Source: Thermoplasmatota archaeon
GTDB lineage: Archaea > Thermoplasmatota > Thermoplasmata > Thermoplasmatales > GCA-001856825
Length of the DNA stretch: 64,000 bases
Assembly (NCBI GenBank): GCA_023381415.1
Contig: JAMCUN010000026.1
Coordinates: forward strand, 54,564 to 118,563
Direction: 5' to 3'
Shown piece by piece: positions 1 through 8,941 of this stretch (positions are counted from its first letter, which is position 1; each line of letters begins with the position of its first letter). The position numbers were made by a program, and so were the translations under genes. A model generated the notes under the pieces. It worked only from the letters and a program-made list of their open reading frames with translations, made no database searches and was not told where the DNA came from.

Positions 1-2
1 AA

Positions 3-605
3 ATAAGGAAGGAGTATTTCGATAACCCTGACCCAGTGAAGGGTCTCCAAGATTTCCCGACCTCACTTGACATCGAAAGGAAGATGATGGAGCATCTTGT
101 GACCCATCCCGAAGACTATTCTGGGGCAATAAAGCAACTTCCAGAAAATCTAGTCTCCATGTTCATCCATGCATATCAAGGATTCATTTTCAACATGATA
201 CTGAGCAGGAGACTTGAAATTGACAAATCGATCATGATAGGGGACATTTACAACATGAAGGAAGGTGTCGTGAGGGTCAATAACCTGAATAGAGAGCGAA
301 TAATCTCTGCATTTGAAAGGGGGGATGGTTCCCCCACAGGTCTTGTTGCTGGATACGATACGGAATTTGCTGGTGGAACTCCTGGGGAAATAGAAAAGGA
401 GGTAATATCAAGTGAGGGAGTGAAAACGACAGATTTCAAATTGCCTTTTGGGCTCAGTTCCAGGGGGGAAAGAAGGGACCTGTTCCTTAGGATCCAAGAC
501 ATGGATTGCGTGGAATCTCATGTCAGATTCATGTTGCCGCCAGGAGGGTATGCGACGTCTGTGCTCAGGGAGATAATGAGGGTGGATGAGATGGGAAATT
601 ACTAG
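3..605 (+). CDS. truD: tRNA pseudouridine synthase TruD, C-terminal part (5' truncated by window)
   Basis: TruD makes pseudouridine at position 13 of tRNAs. The frame is open to the left edge, so the GTG at base 36 is an internal valine and the true start lies outside the window. The visible 200 residues carry family signatures: an HAYQGFIFNMILSRR segment like the HAYQSYLFN motif and a C-terminal LPPGGYATSVLREIM segment, which forms the conserved end of TruD. The stop codon overlaps the stop of the convergent CPBP protease gene by 4 nt (CTAG). The family call is confident; the missing N-terminal half, which holds the catalytic Asp, cannot be checked. Confidence 0.9.
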   Translation: MRKEYFDNPDPVKGLQDFPTSLDIERKMMEHLVTHPEDYSGAIKQLPENLVSMFIHAYQGFIFNMILSRRLEIDKSIMIGDIYNMKEGVVRVNNLNRERIISAFERGDGSPTGLVAGYDTEFAGGTPGEIEKEVISSEGVKTTDFKLPFGLSSRGERRDLFLRIQDMDCVESHVRFMLPPGGYATSVLREIMRVDEMGNY

Positions 606-1717
606 CTTTTCTTGTAGACGGTCCCGCATGAGTTGCACCTATGGATATCGTCGTAGAGAAGATTTGAATCGAGAGACCCACATCTGGGACACTTCGAAGG
701 ACCGTTAGAATTGAGTTGACCGTATCCCGAACCCGTTGCAGAGGAAGCGGCCGGTGTTGCTTCTGCACCTACAGCTTTTCTCCTGTTTATGAGGTTCACC
801 AGTTTCGCTATGTACATCACTGTTACTACCGCACCCGCAACAAGGAAAACAAGGATGAATACAGAATAAAGATCAGTCGTTCCTGCTGTAGCAAGTGGGC
901 TCCCATAAACGTTTGTCATGACCACTCCAGGCGAATCAACTGAAAAATGGAAGAGCACGTCTGCATACAACCCGAACCTCATGTAGAGGACCCCCAGGAA
1001 AACACCTCCCAGAGCTGCCTGAGGTATCTTGGAGATGCTCCAAGAACCCGCGTGGGCTATTCCGAAAATTAGAGACGATATGACCAGGACAACTATTTCT
1101 GGCTTCCCAAATCTGTATCCTCCGCCCCATATAATCCTCCACCAAGGAAGCTTGTTTGGCCTCGATGGCGACCTCTTGCCGTGCACACTCCATGAATAAT
1201 ATATGAAAAGAGGGATTCCTACGTATGTCACCCTGGAAATCAGTTCTTCATAAAGGCCAGCATTAGTTACAGAGAAGAAGTAAGAGAGGAAGTGACCTGT
1301 CCCCGATGTGAACGGGGAAGTGATGGGGTGCCCCAAGTAAGCCACAACCACAATGTAAACGTAAGAGAGGAAGAGATTCAGGGCAAAAAACTCAGAAATT
1401 TTGTAGAGAGACGAATTAGCGTATTCCTGGACTGAGCCATACAACGAGATTATAAGAAATACAATCACCGCTGCTGTGACTACCCCTATCCAAACTGCCC
1501 AGAAGAGGTATGGCGGGTAGAACAGACCAACGGCTTCGGGCAGCCCTATTATAACGTATATCGGAAAAGCGGGATTGGCTGTCGGACCCTCGGTAAGACT
1601 TGCTATCGCACCGAATTTGGAAGGATAGATTGAAAGGGTCATGACTATATCTACAATCATAGTGACGACCCAGAGTATACCTAGTACGGCTACAAATGCA
1701 ACGTACCCCTTATTCAT
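602..1717 (-). CDS. CPBP-family intramembrane protease with C-terminal zinc ribbon
   Basis: This 371-residue protein has about eight hydrophobic segments and the three CPBP (Abi/CaaX-protease-like) motifs: EELISR at residues 157-162, FGIAH with His222, and the LFHF histidine at 257. Family members are membrane glutamic proteases that act on prenylated or other membrane-embedded substrates. The C-terminus adds a zinc ribbon (C343xxC346...C361xxC364) after a low-complexity Ala/Gly/Ser linker, suggesting a cytoplasmic protein- or nucleic-acid-binding module. Its ATG shares one base with the homoserine dehydrogenase stop (TAATG), so the two are probably co-translated. The substrate is unknown. 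Confidence 0.85.
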   Translation of the reverse strand: MNKGYVAFVAVLGILWVVTMIVDIVMTLSIYPSKFGAIASLTEGPTANPAFPIYVIIGLPEAVGLFYPPYLFWAVWIGVVTAAVIVFLIISLYGSVQEYANSSLYKISEFFALNLFLSYVYIVVVAYLGHPITSPFTSGTGHFLSYFFSVTNAGLYEELISRVTYVGIPLFIYYSWSVHGKRSPSRPNKLPWWRIIWGGGYRFGKPEIVVLVISSLIFGIAHAGSWSISKIPQAALGGVFLGVLYMRFGLYADVLFHFSVDSPGVVMTNVYGSPLATAGTTDLYSVFILVFLVAGAVVTVMYIAKLVNLINRRKAVGAEATPAASSATGSGYGQLNSNGPSKCPRCGSLDSNLLYDDIHRCNSCGTVYKKS

Positions 1718-2685
1718 TAAGTTACCTTCGTTGACCTCGAGAGTAATATATCATTTAATACAGTTGCGGCAGATTCCATCGGGCCGTCGTGATCCGTGAA
1801 TAGAGTTATGTGGTTCATGACGTCTGTATTGAACCTTATGACCATTGCCGGTCCGACTGCATTTGAGTAGATGCCTTTTCCGTCAATCTTTCTGTATTCC
1901 ACAGTAACCCCAGCCGAATTGACCTCAGTCACCTGTCTCACACCCACTGCGACCTCACTCTCCTTCGCCTCGATGCGGGCATCCTTGATATTTGCATCAG
2001 AACCGAAAATTCTCCTGTGAAGAATAGTCCCTTTTCTGGCCGAGTCTATTCCCGCCAAGTCATCCCTCTGGTCCTTTTCCGCTATCCCCAGTCTGGAAGC
2101 TTCTGCTCTTGCTGACATCTGAGTCTTCCCCAATTCCATCTGTGATATCACAAAGGTGCTAGTTGCGTTGAAGATTCCATCCACTGAAACTATCTTTGCA
2201 GGTTTCATGCAATAGTCCATCAGATTGAATACGGGCAGGCCTCCGCAGACTGTAGCCTCATATCTCAGGGACATCTTCATCTCCCGTGCGGTACCAATCA
2301 AGTCTACGTCCGATACAAGAACACTCTTGTTTGCTGTTACGACCCCCTTCTCGTTCTCGAACGCTTTCAAGACGTGCGATATACCCGGCCGGCCGTCTTT
2401 GGTGCTTTGCGTGATCTCGACAACGATATCCGATTCAAGGTCGGAGATTGCGCTCAAGGCACTTATTTTTTCAAAAGATTCCAACGTGCGCAACCCTCCT
2501 CCTTCTTTTGCCTGGATGATCGTGGTGAGGGGCATACCGTCAGTGATCACCGTCCCTGTGGTATCGCTCACCGAGACGACCTCTATTTTCTCCCCTATTT
2601 CCTGCCTTATCATGCTGCCCTTCTCGTTTATAAGTTTCAGTAGGTTCTTCCCTATTGAGCCCAAACCGATTAACTGGACTCGCAT
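1717..2685 (-). CDS. hom: Homoserine dehydrogenase
   Basis: It reduces aspartate semialdehyde to homoserine, the branch point to threonine and methionine. The N-terminal Rossmann motif GLGSIGKN is at residues 7-14, followed by VVTANKSVL with the NAD(P)-site lysine and YEATVCGGLPV, GIFNATSTFV and a DQRDDLAGIDSARK segment carrying the catalytic Asp and Lys. At 322 residues it is the short archaeal form without the C-terminal ACT regulatory domain, so threonine feedback through that domain is not expected. It is the upstream gene of a two-gene minus-strand unit with the CPBP protease; the shared TAATG implies translational coupling, although no functional link is obvious. Confidence 0.93.
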   Translation of the reverse strand: MRVQLIGLGSIGKNLLKLINEKGSMIRQEIGEKIEVVSVSDTTGTVITDGMPLTTIIQAKEGGGLRTLESFEKISALSAISDLESDIVVEITQSTKDGRPGISHVLKAFENEKGVVTANKSVLVSDVDLIGTAREMKMSLRYEATVCGGLPVFNLMDYCMKPAKIVSVDGIFNATSTFVISQMELGKTQMSARAEASRLGIAEKDQRDDLAGIDSARKGTILHRRIFGSDANIKDARIEAKESEVAVGVRQVTEVNSAGVTVEYRKIDGKGIYSNAVGPAMVIRFNTDVMNHITLFTDHDGPMESAATVLNDILLSRSTKVT

Positions 2686-2766
2686 GCTTGTGTTATCTCG
2701 TTGGACATATTTACTTTTGTTAGCTACAAACAGAAATGTTAAATCGTCGTAATTTAATGGTCCGTT

Positions 2767-3429
2767 ATGAGCGAAGACAGGGTGCTCCCCTCGCTAGCAA
2801 AGAGCACGGATGAGTACATGGCGGCGTTCGAGCTATCAGAAGACGGGTACCTTGAGGAAGCGGAAAAACACGCAAAGAAGTCAATTGAGATCAAGAAGAA
2901 CATAGATGCCCTCATTCTCCTCATAGACCTGCTTGAAAGGCAGAACAAGGATTCTTCAGCGTACCGAAATATGCTCGTTGAAGAATATCCGACAAATCCG
3001 GATACTTACAGAAGGCTATTCCTGTCTAATTTCAATTCCAACAAGGAGGAGGCACTGTCCGATATCAACAGGGCGATAAATCTCCTCAAGAAGCCAGTCT
3101 ATTATCACGACAAAGCGAGACTCCTTCTCTCGATGGGCAGGTATCTCGAGGCTCTTGCATCTGTGGACTTAGCCATAAAGATGGAAAGCAGGAATAAATC
3201 TTACTGGAACCTGAGAGCAGAAATACTCGTCAAACTTCAGAAGATAAACGATGCAAAGGAATCGTGCGAGGTTTCTTTGAAGATAGACCAGAGGGATAGA
3301 GACGCCATCGTCACGCTTTCTCGTATTTATATAGATTCTGGAGAGAAGGAGAAGGCTAGGGAATTGCTTCTCAGGGTAGAGAGAAGGGATGAAGAAATAA
3401 AAAGACTTCTGGAGGAGTGTATATCCTAA
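2767..3429 (+). CDS. Tetratricopeptide-repeat protein
   Basis: The 220-residue protein is built of helical pairs with TPR spacing (for example around residues 15-45, 115-150 and 150-205, with A-x-x-x-Y/W-L signatures), and probably acts as a protein-interaction scaffold in the cytoplasm. There is no signal peptide or membrane segment. It is divergent from hom, with an AT-rich stretch just upstream of the ATG serving as a likely promoter. Its stop overlaps the apgM stop by 4 nt on the opposite strand. The partner is unknown; the TPR assignment rests on repeat pattern only. Confidence 0.75.
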   Translation: MSEDRVLPSLAKSTDEYMAAFELSEDGYLEEAEKHAKKSIEIKKNIDALILLIDLLERQNKDSSAYRNMLVEEYPTNPDTYRRLFLSNFNSNKEEALSDINRAINLLKKPVYYHDKARLLLSMGRYLEALASVDLAIKMESRNKSYWNLRAEILVKLQKINDAKESCEVSLKIDQRDRDAIVTLSRIYIDSGEKEKARELLLRVERRDEEIKRLLEECIS

Positions 3430-4643
3430 GCCCCATACTTCTCAGCAAGGTTGGCTGAGCTGAGCAGGACATTCATCAGGTCACTTCCTCGAAGTCTAAG
3501 GTAACCGTCCTTCGCACTTATCTCGTCAAACTTCCCGACTCCGTCCTTCCTGCAACCAGGATAACGAAGCAGAATGGGCACGGGATCAGATGTGTGTTCC
3601 TTGACGCTTGCAGGAGTTGAGTGATCGCCTGTGAAGCATATGACCGTATTTTCCTTGACCTTCATTACAGTCTCACTCATCGCAGCATCTATCTTTTCTA
3701 TGAAATCTCTCTTCTCCACACCGCTGCCATCATGTCCCGCTATATCAGTACCCTTGACATTAACTAGAACAAAATCCACCTCATTCAATGCCTTTATGGC
3801 CGATTCAAATTTGGCCTTTACGTTGGTATCAGTGGAACCGGTTACTCCGCTTGGGGTGAAGTCCTTCAAACCGACCAGTCTGCATATCCCCGACACCAAT
3901 GCAACTGCTGCAACATACCCTCCCTTTATGGAATACTTCTCATTAAAACTCGGCAGTCTCGGTACGGATCCTCCGCCCCTGAACAGAATTGCGTTTGCCT
4001 CCTTCAGACCCTCGGACTTTCTTTTCAAGTTAACCGGCTGCTCCTTCAGAATCTTCAAAGAACGTTTGTAAAATTCATTCAGTATTCTTGCTGTTTTCTT
4101 TCCATCCTCTGCAGTCGCGACGATCTCTTTCGGCTTAAGGTTTTCCGAGTGGGGGTCGTTATCCGACACGTTGGTTGTTATCCCTTCCCCTCTCAGTACT
4201 AGCGCGGCTCTATGCTCCGTCCCCTCCTTGAACAGTATTTCAACATCCTCTATCCTCATATTGAGCGGTTTCGCCAGTTCCGACGTCCCCTCCCTAATTC
4301 TTCCTGCCCTTCTGTCCGTTACCACTCCATCGTCATCCACTGTTGCAAAATTTGCCCTGAAGGCAACATCTCCTCCCCTAAGCGTTAACCCTGTTCCCAT
4401 TGCTTCAAAAGGCCCTCTTCCTGTGTAGTACTTAAAAGGATCATATCCTAGATAGTTCAGGTGTGACGTATCAGATCCTGGGATAACTCCTGGTGCAATA
4501 GGATCTATCAGGCCTATCATTCCCTCCTTAGCCAGGGTATTAAGATTTGGTTTATTTGCAGCCTCTAGCGAAGTCTTCCCGTTGAGTCCGCTGAAAGGCC
4601 TATCCCCGAGTCCGTCTGAGATGATCAGTAGAATTTTCATCAA
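3426..4643 (-). CDS. apgM: 2,3-bisphosphoglycerate-independent phosphoglycerate mutase, archaeal type
   Basis: ApgM interconverts 3-phosphoglycerate and 2-phosphoglycerate in glycolysis and gluconeogenesis and belongs to the alkaline-phosphatase superfamily. The N-terminal metal motif ISDGLGDRP, the nucleophile region PGVIPGSDTSHLNYLG with its serine, the YTGRGPFEAMGTG block, and the distal metal ligands in GHDGSG and FTGDHSTP are all present. The length of 405 residues is normal. The start may be either of two adjacent ATG codons. With pgk (57460) and fbp (35773) it covers three central carbon steps in this window. Its stop overlaps that of the convergent TPR gene. Confidence 0.95.
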   Translation of the reverse strand: MMKILLIISDGLGDRPFSGLNGKTSLEAANKPNLNTLAKEGMIGLIDPIAPGVIPGSDTSHLNYLGYDPFKYYTGRGPFEAMGTGLTLRGGDVAFRANFATVDDDGVVTDRRAGRIREGTSELAKPLNMRIEDVEILFKEGTEHRAALVLRGEGITTNVSDNDPHSENLKPKEIVATAEDGKKTARILNEFYKRSLKILKEQPVNLKRKSEGLKEANAILFRGGGSVPRLPSFNEKYSIKGGYVAAVALVSGICRLVGLKDFTPSGVTGSTDTNVKAKFESAIKALNEVDFVLVNVKGTDIAGHDGSGVEKRDFIEKIDAAMSETVMKVKENTVICFTGDHSTPASVKEHTSDPVPILLRYPGCRKDGVGKFDEISAKDGYLRLRGSDLMNVLLSSANLAEKYGA

Positions 4644-4670
4644 TCTATAATATAACTGAATAAAATAAGC

Positions 4671-5402
4671 TTACCGTAGATACACTGCGGCTGCAATAGC
4701 TGTCGCAAATACTGCAGACCAAAAGTTCACAGAAAATTTGGTCATATAGCCTCTGTTTTCGAGAGTTTCTCCCAGCACCGAATCAAAGAGGCATCCCGCA
4801 AAGGCTAGAAGTCCTGAGGTCAGTATCACCTCTAATAATGATACTATTGGAACGGAATACAGCACCCCATAGATGACAAAGCCGAGAAGTGAATAGAATA
4901 TAGGAAATACTAATGCCACCGCCGTCCCGAGGATGGAAATTCCGCCGTTGATTCCTGTCTCCGCTGGTTTGAGCGTCAGAATCATATATGTGTTCTCGTC
5001 AAGCGAGCCTATTTCAGATGCAGCCGTATCAGAAAGAATTGTTCCGAGGGCTACGATATACAGGAAGAATACCAGACCTGGATTTATGTTCCAGAATGTC
5101 ATCAGCGATATTGCCGCCGGGAGAGCTCCTGCTGCAAGCACGTTCTTTGCCCCCCTCTCTCCTTTCAGTCCTTCTTGAAGGCTCCAGGACTTCTTCCTCT
5201 CGAATCCAGAAAGCGTTGAGATGTATGAAAGCCCGAGGAAAAGAAAGAGCATCACGAAATAGAGCCAGCCTCCCCCTATGATGATCAGCGAACCAACTAC
5301 GCTGGCCGCTATTGCTCCTTCCCTGCTAAATGCCTTGATCCTTAGACCCAGTACGAATAGCAGCGGAATCAATATTAAGAGGACAAAGTTGTATTCATCC
5401 AT
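4671..5402 (-). CDS. DUF92-family membrane protein (possible polyprenol/phytyl-phosphate kinase-like enzyme)
   Basis: A 243-residue integral membrane protein with about six hydrophobic segments. The SDTAASEIG segment and the following G-x-NGGIS-x-x-G motif are hallmarks of DUF92, a family that includes the plant and cyanobacterial VTE6 phytyl-phosphate kinase; archaeal members may act on isoprenoid lipid precursors, which is inference only. It lies 27 nt downstream of the apgM start in the opposite sense of reading order, on the same strand and upstream of apgM, so the two may be cotranscribed. Substrate and activity cannot be read from sequence. Confidence 0.75.
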   Translation of the reverse strand: MDEYNFVLLILIPLLFVLGLRIKAFSREGAIAASVVGSLIIIGGGWLYFVMLFLFLGLSYISTLSGFERKKSWSLQEGLKGERGAKNVLAAGALPAAISLMTFWNINPGLVFFLYIVALGTILSDTAASEIGSLDENTYMILTLKPAETGINGGISILGTAVALVFPIFYSLLGFVIYGVLYSVPIVSLLEVILTSGLLAFAGCLFDSVLGETLENRGYMTKFSVNFWSAVFATAIAAAVYLR

Positions 5403-5513
5403 CTGAGACTTACAAATTCTGGCATTTTATTTAGCATTTCTGATATTTTATAGATGCGGTTTCAAGGGTTGCACTCTGCAAAAGTGTTATAACACCATTC
5501 ACAATTTCTGCTA

Positions 5514-6254
5514 GTGCCCACCAACGAGATTCGAAAGTGCATGGTCCACGGCTACTACAGGGGGCATGACTGCCCATCCTGCGGAGAAGAGGGGAAATTC
5601 ATCCTCTCGGACGAAGAAGTGGATATGCTCGGAAGAGTCATAACTGGGATACTGAGGCACAAACCAGAAAAATATCACCTCGAGATTTCTGATAAAGGAT
5701 ATGTTAACCTAGACGAAATGGTTCAGGAAATCCGTTTCTATTACAGGAGATTCCACTTTGTTGGTCCCTCTCACATATTCGCTATCGTATTGACGGACCA
5801 GAAGGGAAGGTATCAGCTGAGCGACAACAAAAGGTACATCAGGGCTACATACGGGCACTCGATAGATGTCGATCTTACTGATCTACCAACCGATGGTGTA
5901 CCGGAAATCCTCTACTATCCAACGAACAAGGAAGAATTTGAAATACTGAGGGAGAACGGCATACTCCCATCTGACAGAAGATGGATCCATCTGTCCAGCT
6001 CAAAAGAAAAGGCGTATATTGCCGGGTTGTACCATTTCGATTCTCCACTTGTTATTCCAATAATGAGCGGAGCTGTAAAGGAAGGAGGCGAAAACATATA
6101 CCACGCAGGACAGGAAGTATTCATATGCAAGTTCGTGCCTCCGCAGAGCATGCAGGAGCCAGAAGAATACGACGGACAGATAGACGAAGAGACCTTGAAA
6201 GAAATCAAGATATCGAAGGAAAGAAAGACGAGAGTGAAACAAGAGGGCTGGTAG
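5514..6254 (+). CDS. kptA: RNA 2'-phosphotransferase (Tpt1/KptA) with N-terminal zinc finger
   Basis: KptA moves an internal 2'-phosphate from RNA to NAD+. Catalytic-site signatures are visible: LRHKPEKY, YVNLDEMV, RATYGHSIDVD and RWIHLSSS, covering the Arg-His-Arg-Arg set known for the family. The N-terminus adds a likely zinc finger with C9, H12, C20 and C23. The chosen start is GTG at 5514; an ATG at 5541 would cut into this finger and is less likely. The last codons (Glu-Gly-Trp-stop) overlap the first 10 nt of tRNA-Ala. Length 246 residues. The natural substrate in archaea, which lack the fungal-type tRNA ligation route, is uncertain. Confidence 0.92.
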   Translation: MPTNEIRKCMVHGYYRGHDCPSCGEEGKFILSDEEVDMLGRVITGILRHKPEKYHLEISDKGYVNLDEMVQEIRFYYRRFHFVGPSHIFAIVLTDQKGRYQLSDNKRYIRATYGHSIDVDLTDLPTDGVPEILYYPTNKEEFEILRENGILPSDRRWIHLSSSKEKAYIAGLYHFDSPLVIPIMSGAVKEGGENIYHAGQEVFICKFVPPQSMQEPEEYDGQIDEETLKEIKISKERKTRVKQEGW

Positions 6255-6316
6255 ATCAGCGGAAGATCGCCTGCTTTGCAAGCAGGAGGTCCGGGGTTCA
6301 AATCCCCGCCAGTCCA
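6245..6316 (+). tRNA. tRNA-Ala (TGC)
   Basis: The 72-nt cloverleaf has acceptor gggctgg/ccagtcc with one G-T pair, D-stem gatc/gatc, anticodon stem cctgc/gcagg around the loop tttgcaa (anticodon TGC), and T-arm cgggg-ttcaaat-ccccg, followed by discriminator A. CCA is not encoded and no intron is seen. The first 10 nt overlap the end of kptA. No separate TATA box can be placed outside kptA, so the promoter must lie in the coding sequence or the tRNA must be processed from the kptA transcript. Confidence 0.96.
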
Positions 6317-6508
6317 CTCAGAAATGTTAACAGATTTAAAAGAAGTTTTTATGATTTTTATACTCTCTGACTCGGCTGGCATCCCGTATTCTGCTTTATC
6401 CGGGAAGGGCATTCTATTCTAGGTTTATTGTTACATTTTGTTTTTTTAATTTTTCTAATTCCTGAAATTCGTATCTCGAAATGGCTCTTACTCTGTTGCG
6501 GTTTTAAG

Positions 6509-7378
6509 TTATTTCATCAAGAAATAATTATAGACTCTCTGGAGATGGAATTTGTGTCTTTGATAGAAACCATTAGTAGCCTCATTCATTGTCATATAAT
6601 CAGCTATCGCCTTCTTCACGTTTCTTTGATATAGTGAGTTCAGTCCACTTAGGAGTAGTGCCGAACCTATTCCCTTCCTCAAATGTTCGGAAGCCACGGC
6701 AATGTCAAAATCACCAAATTCGTCATGCCGCCTCTCAGCTATAATATGTCCTGCGAAGCCGTTGGGAGTTTCTGCTATCAGAGTCTCGCATTCAGGCTTG
6801 TTTACCCATTCTCTATAAAACTCAGTGCCATGGTGGGTGTTGTAATAGAGCTCGTGAAGACCCTGTATGTCTTGCTCATCTCCCTCTTGATAAGGTCGGA
6901 TATTGAAACCATCGGGAATTTTTACCTTTAGCGGTTTTGTAAGATTTCGCACAGCAAGTACCATTCCGTTTTGCCATTTGAGGCCTAGTTTCATCGCAAG
7001 GGCATTGGCAAAGCAATTATCTATAGGTGCGCGGATTCTTAGAGGTCTTTCAATATGTTCAAGTACCTTTTCAAATTCCGAAATCCTCCTGATGTCGTGA
7101 TTTGAAAGGACGCCTTCTGGACCATACCACCCTTGAATTGGGCACCATAGCTCTTCTATTGTCATTATTCCATAAACCCGTCGTGCAAGAGCGAATCCTC
7201 TTTTCATTCCATCTTCGCTGAATATCCAAGCTATCCCTCCTTGTCTTTTCATTTCTGTCGGAGATAATGAAGAATACTGCCAGAATATCTCATGAAGTCG
7301 TCCACTATTCCAACTCTCACACATGTCTATTATGGATTGGAAATCGTCTGTTGCATCCCACCTCCATCTGGTCATCAA
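6509..7378 (-). CDS. GNAT-family N-acetyltransferase
   Basis: The 289-residue protein has a degenerate N-terminal half and a recognisable C-terminal GNAT domain (about residues 160-289). The acetyl-CoA pyrophosphate-loop motif appears as HLRKGIGSALL, and the final strand as NGFYQRHKFHL. The N-terminal half, with conserved-looking tryptophans and an RSIR/ELWCP region, may be a second, degenerate GNAT repeat, as seen in other two-domain enzymes. The substrate is unknown. It is convergent to tRNA-Ala and sits in an AT-richer stretch than the preceding genes. Start is one of two adjacent ATGs. Confidence 0.8.
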   Translation of the reverse strand: MMTRWRWDATDDFQSIIDMCESWNSGRLHEIFWQYSSLSPTEMKRQGGIAWIFSEDGMKRGFALARRVYGIMTIEELWCPIQGWYGPEGVLSNHDIRRISEFEKVLEHIERPLRIRAPIDNCFANALAMKLGLKWQNGMVLAVRNLTKPLKVKIPDGFNIRPYQEGDEQDIQGLHELYYNTHHGTEFYREWVNKPECETLIAETPNGFAGHIIAERRHDEFGDFDIAVASEHLRKGIGSALLLSGLNSLYQRNVKKAIADYMTMNEATNGFYQRHKFHLQRVYNYFLMK

Positions 7379-7690
7379 GAATCATTTGCCTCTTATAATA
7401 AAAGTTTCGCACCGCAATAGGAGGTACTTCAACAGCAATGTTAACTTGCTTGGGGTCCATTCTCCTGGTAGTCTGGAGTTGAAACCTCCATGAGTCTACT
7501 ACGGGTGATCCACAGTTCTCCTTGTTAATGCCTTCTTTTTTCCCTATTTGTCTCGTCTTGACTTTGAAACTCGTTCCTAGTCTGTCACCATTGGATCAGA
7601 CGTATGCGATCACTTTGGACTCCTTTTGGCGATTGTTCGATGAACACTAACCTCAATAACCAAGTCGACATAACGAGGAGGTATAATTAG
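7379..7690. other. Intergenic stretch upstream of GNAT and DEAD-box genes, with a start-less open frame on the minus strand
   Basis: This 312-nt gap contains the divergent 5' regions of the GNAT and helicase genes. On the minus strand a frame stays open from about 7595 into the GNAT gene at about 7315 (roughly 93 codons) but has no usable start for its first 45 codons, and I do not recognise its product. It could be a decayed gene or a chance open frame. A GAGGAGG-like purine tract (7675-7681) immediately before the helicase ATG is a good Shine-Dalgarno sequence. Confidence 0.4.
7675..7681 (+). promoter_or_regulatory. Shine-Dalgarno site of DEAD-box helicase
   Basis: The purine run gaggagg lies about 9 nt before the ATG at 7691. 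It shows that this gene is translated from a leadered mRNA, unlike many leaderless genes in the window, and supports the chosen start. Confidence 0.6.
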
Positions 7691-8941
7691 ATGAAATTTG
7701 AAGGACTGGGAATAAGGTCTGAACTCACCTCTTCCCTTAACAAAATGAGTTTTTTTAACCCAACTGAAGTTCAGGAGATAGCTATCCCCTTGATTTTAGA
7801 TGGACAAGACATATCTGTAAGGTCAAAGACGGGATCGGGCAAGACAGGAGCATTCCTAATACCCATAATTAATAATTTAGGAAGCAGTAATTTGCTTGAG
7901 GCGATAATAATAGCCCCTACAAGGGAACTCACGCTTCAGGTCGCCGATGTAGCTAAAAAGATAGGAGCTGTATACAAAAAGAAAGTCGTTACGGTTTACG
8001 GTGGCTCTTCTATGAGTGCGCAGATAAACGCCCTAAGGAGTGGTGCTAACATAGTGGTTGGGACTCCTGGGAGAGTTCTAGACCTCATAGAAAGACGAGA
8101 GCTCCGCCTAAGTAACTTGAAATTTGTTGTACTGGATGAAGCAGATGTAATGCTTGATATGGGGTTTATTGATGATGTAGAGATCATATTATCTCATACT
8201 CCTAAAAAGAAACAGGTACTCCTCTTTTCTGCGACAATGCCGAAGGAAATTGTAGAATTGGCGGCAAAGTTCATGAATGAGAAAAGAAAGAGCATCATAG
8301 TTGGAGATGAAAAACAGGAGATAGTCGGCAATGTGTCTCACCTCTATGGCGTTGTCCAGCAAGATTACAAATTTTCACTCTTGATGGCATACTATTCAGA
8401 ATACGAACCGAAAAAGTCTATCATATTTACGAATACGAAGAACATGGCTGACAGGATTGCTGGAACATTGAAAGAGAGAGGGCTACGGGTTTCACTTCTC
8501 CATGGTGGAAAATCACAATCAGAAAGGGAAAGGGCACTCAATGCCTTCAGAGGTGGAGAAGACGTTTTAGTTGCAACTAACGTTGCGGCACGAGGTCTTG
8601 ATTTTCCAGAGATCACGGACATAATAAATTACGATGCGCCTGACGATCCCGTTGCTTACATCCACAGAATCGGAAGGAGTGCAAGAATGGGCAAGAAAGG
8701 TAGGGCATTCACCATAATCAACGACACCCAAAGAATCTTGATTGCTGAGATAAAGAAGAGGGCTAATATAGAAATCAGGAGAGTGGAGATTGATATAGAG
8801 CCATTCAGAAACTTAAAAGTGGTCCCTCGTGGACGTCCTAGGCCCAACAGGAATGAATCTCTAGGCGAGAGACAGAAAGGGTACACCGGAAGAAGAGTGA
8901 GACAAAGAAATTCTATTCATAAGGGTCGCCCAAGATGGTAA
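7691..8941 (+). CDS. DEAD-box ATP-dependent RNA helicase
   Basis: All DEAD-box motifs are present in order: Q motif (FFNPTEVQEIAIP), motif I SKTGSGKT, Ia PTREL, Ib TPGR, II DEAD, III SAT, IV IIFTNT, V AARGLD and VI HRIGRSARMG. The C-terminus is a basic, Arg/Gly-rich tail of about 45 residues, likely for non-specific RNA binding. The 416-residue length is typical of CsdA/RhlE-like archaeal helicases that remodel structured RNA or ribosome precursors. It is monocistronic, with a strong Shine-Dalgarno sequence and non-coding sequence on both sides. Confidence 0.95.
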   Translation: MKFEGLGIRSELTSSLNKMSFFNPTEVQEIAIPLILDGQDISVRSKTGSGKTGAFLIPIINNLGSSNLLEAIIIAPTRELTLQVADVAKKIGAVYKKKVVTVYGGSSMSAQINALRSGANIVVGTPGRVLDLIERRELRLSNLKFVVLDEADVMLDMGFIDDVEIILSHTPKKKQVLLFSATMPKEIVELAAKFMNEKRKSIIVGDEKQEIVGNVSHLYGVVQQDYKFSLLMAYYSEYEPKKSIIFTNTKNMADRIAGTLKERGLRVSLLHGGKSQSERERALNAFRGGEDVLVATNVAARGLDFPEITDIINYDAPDDPVAYIHRIGRSARMGKKGRAFTIINDTQRILIAEIKKRANIEIRRVEIDIEPFRNLKVVPRGRPRPNRNESLGERQKGYTGRRVRQRNSIHKGRPRW

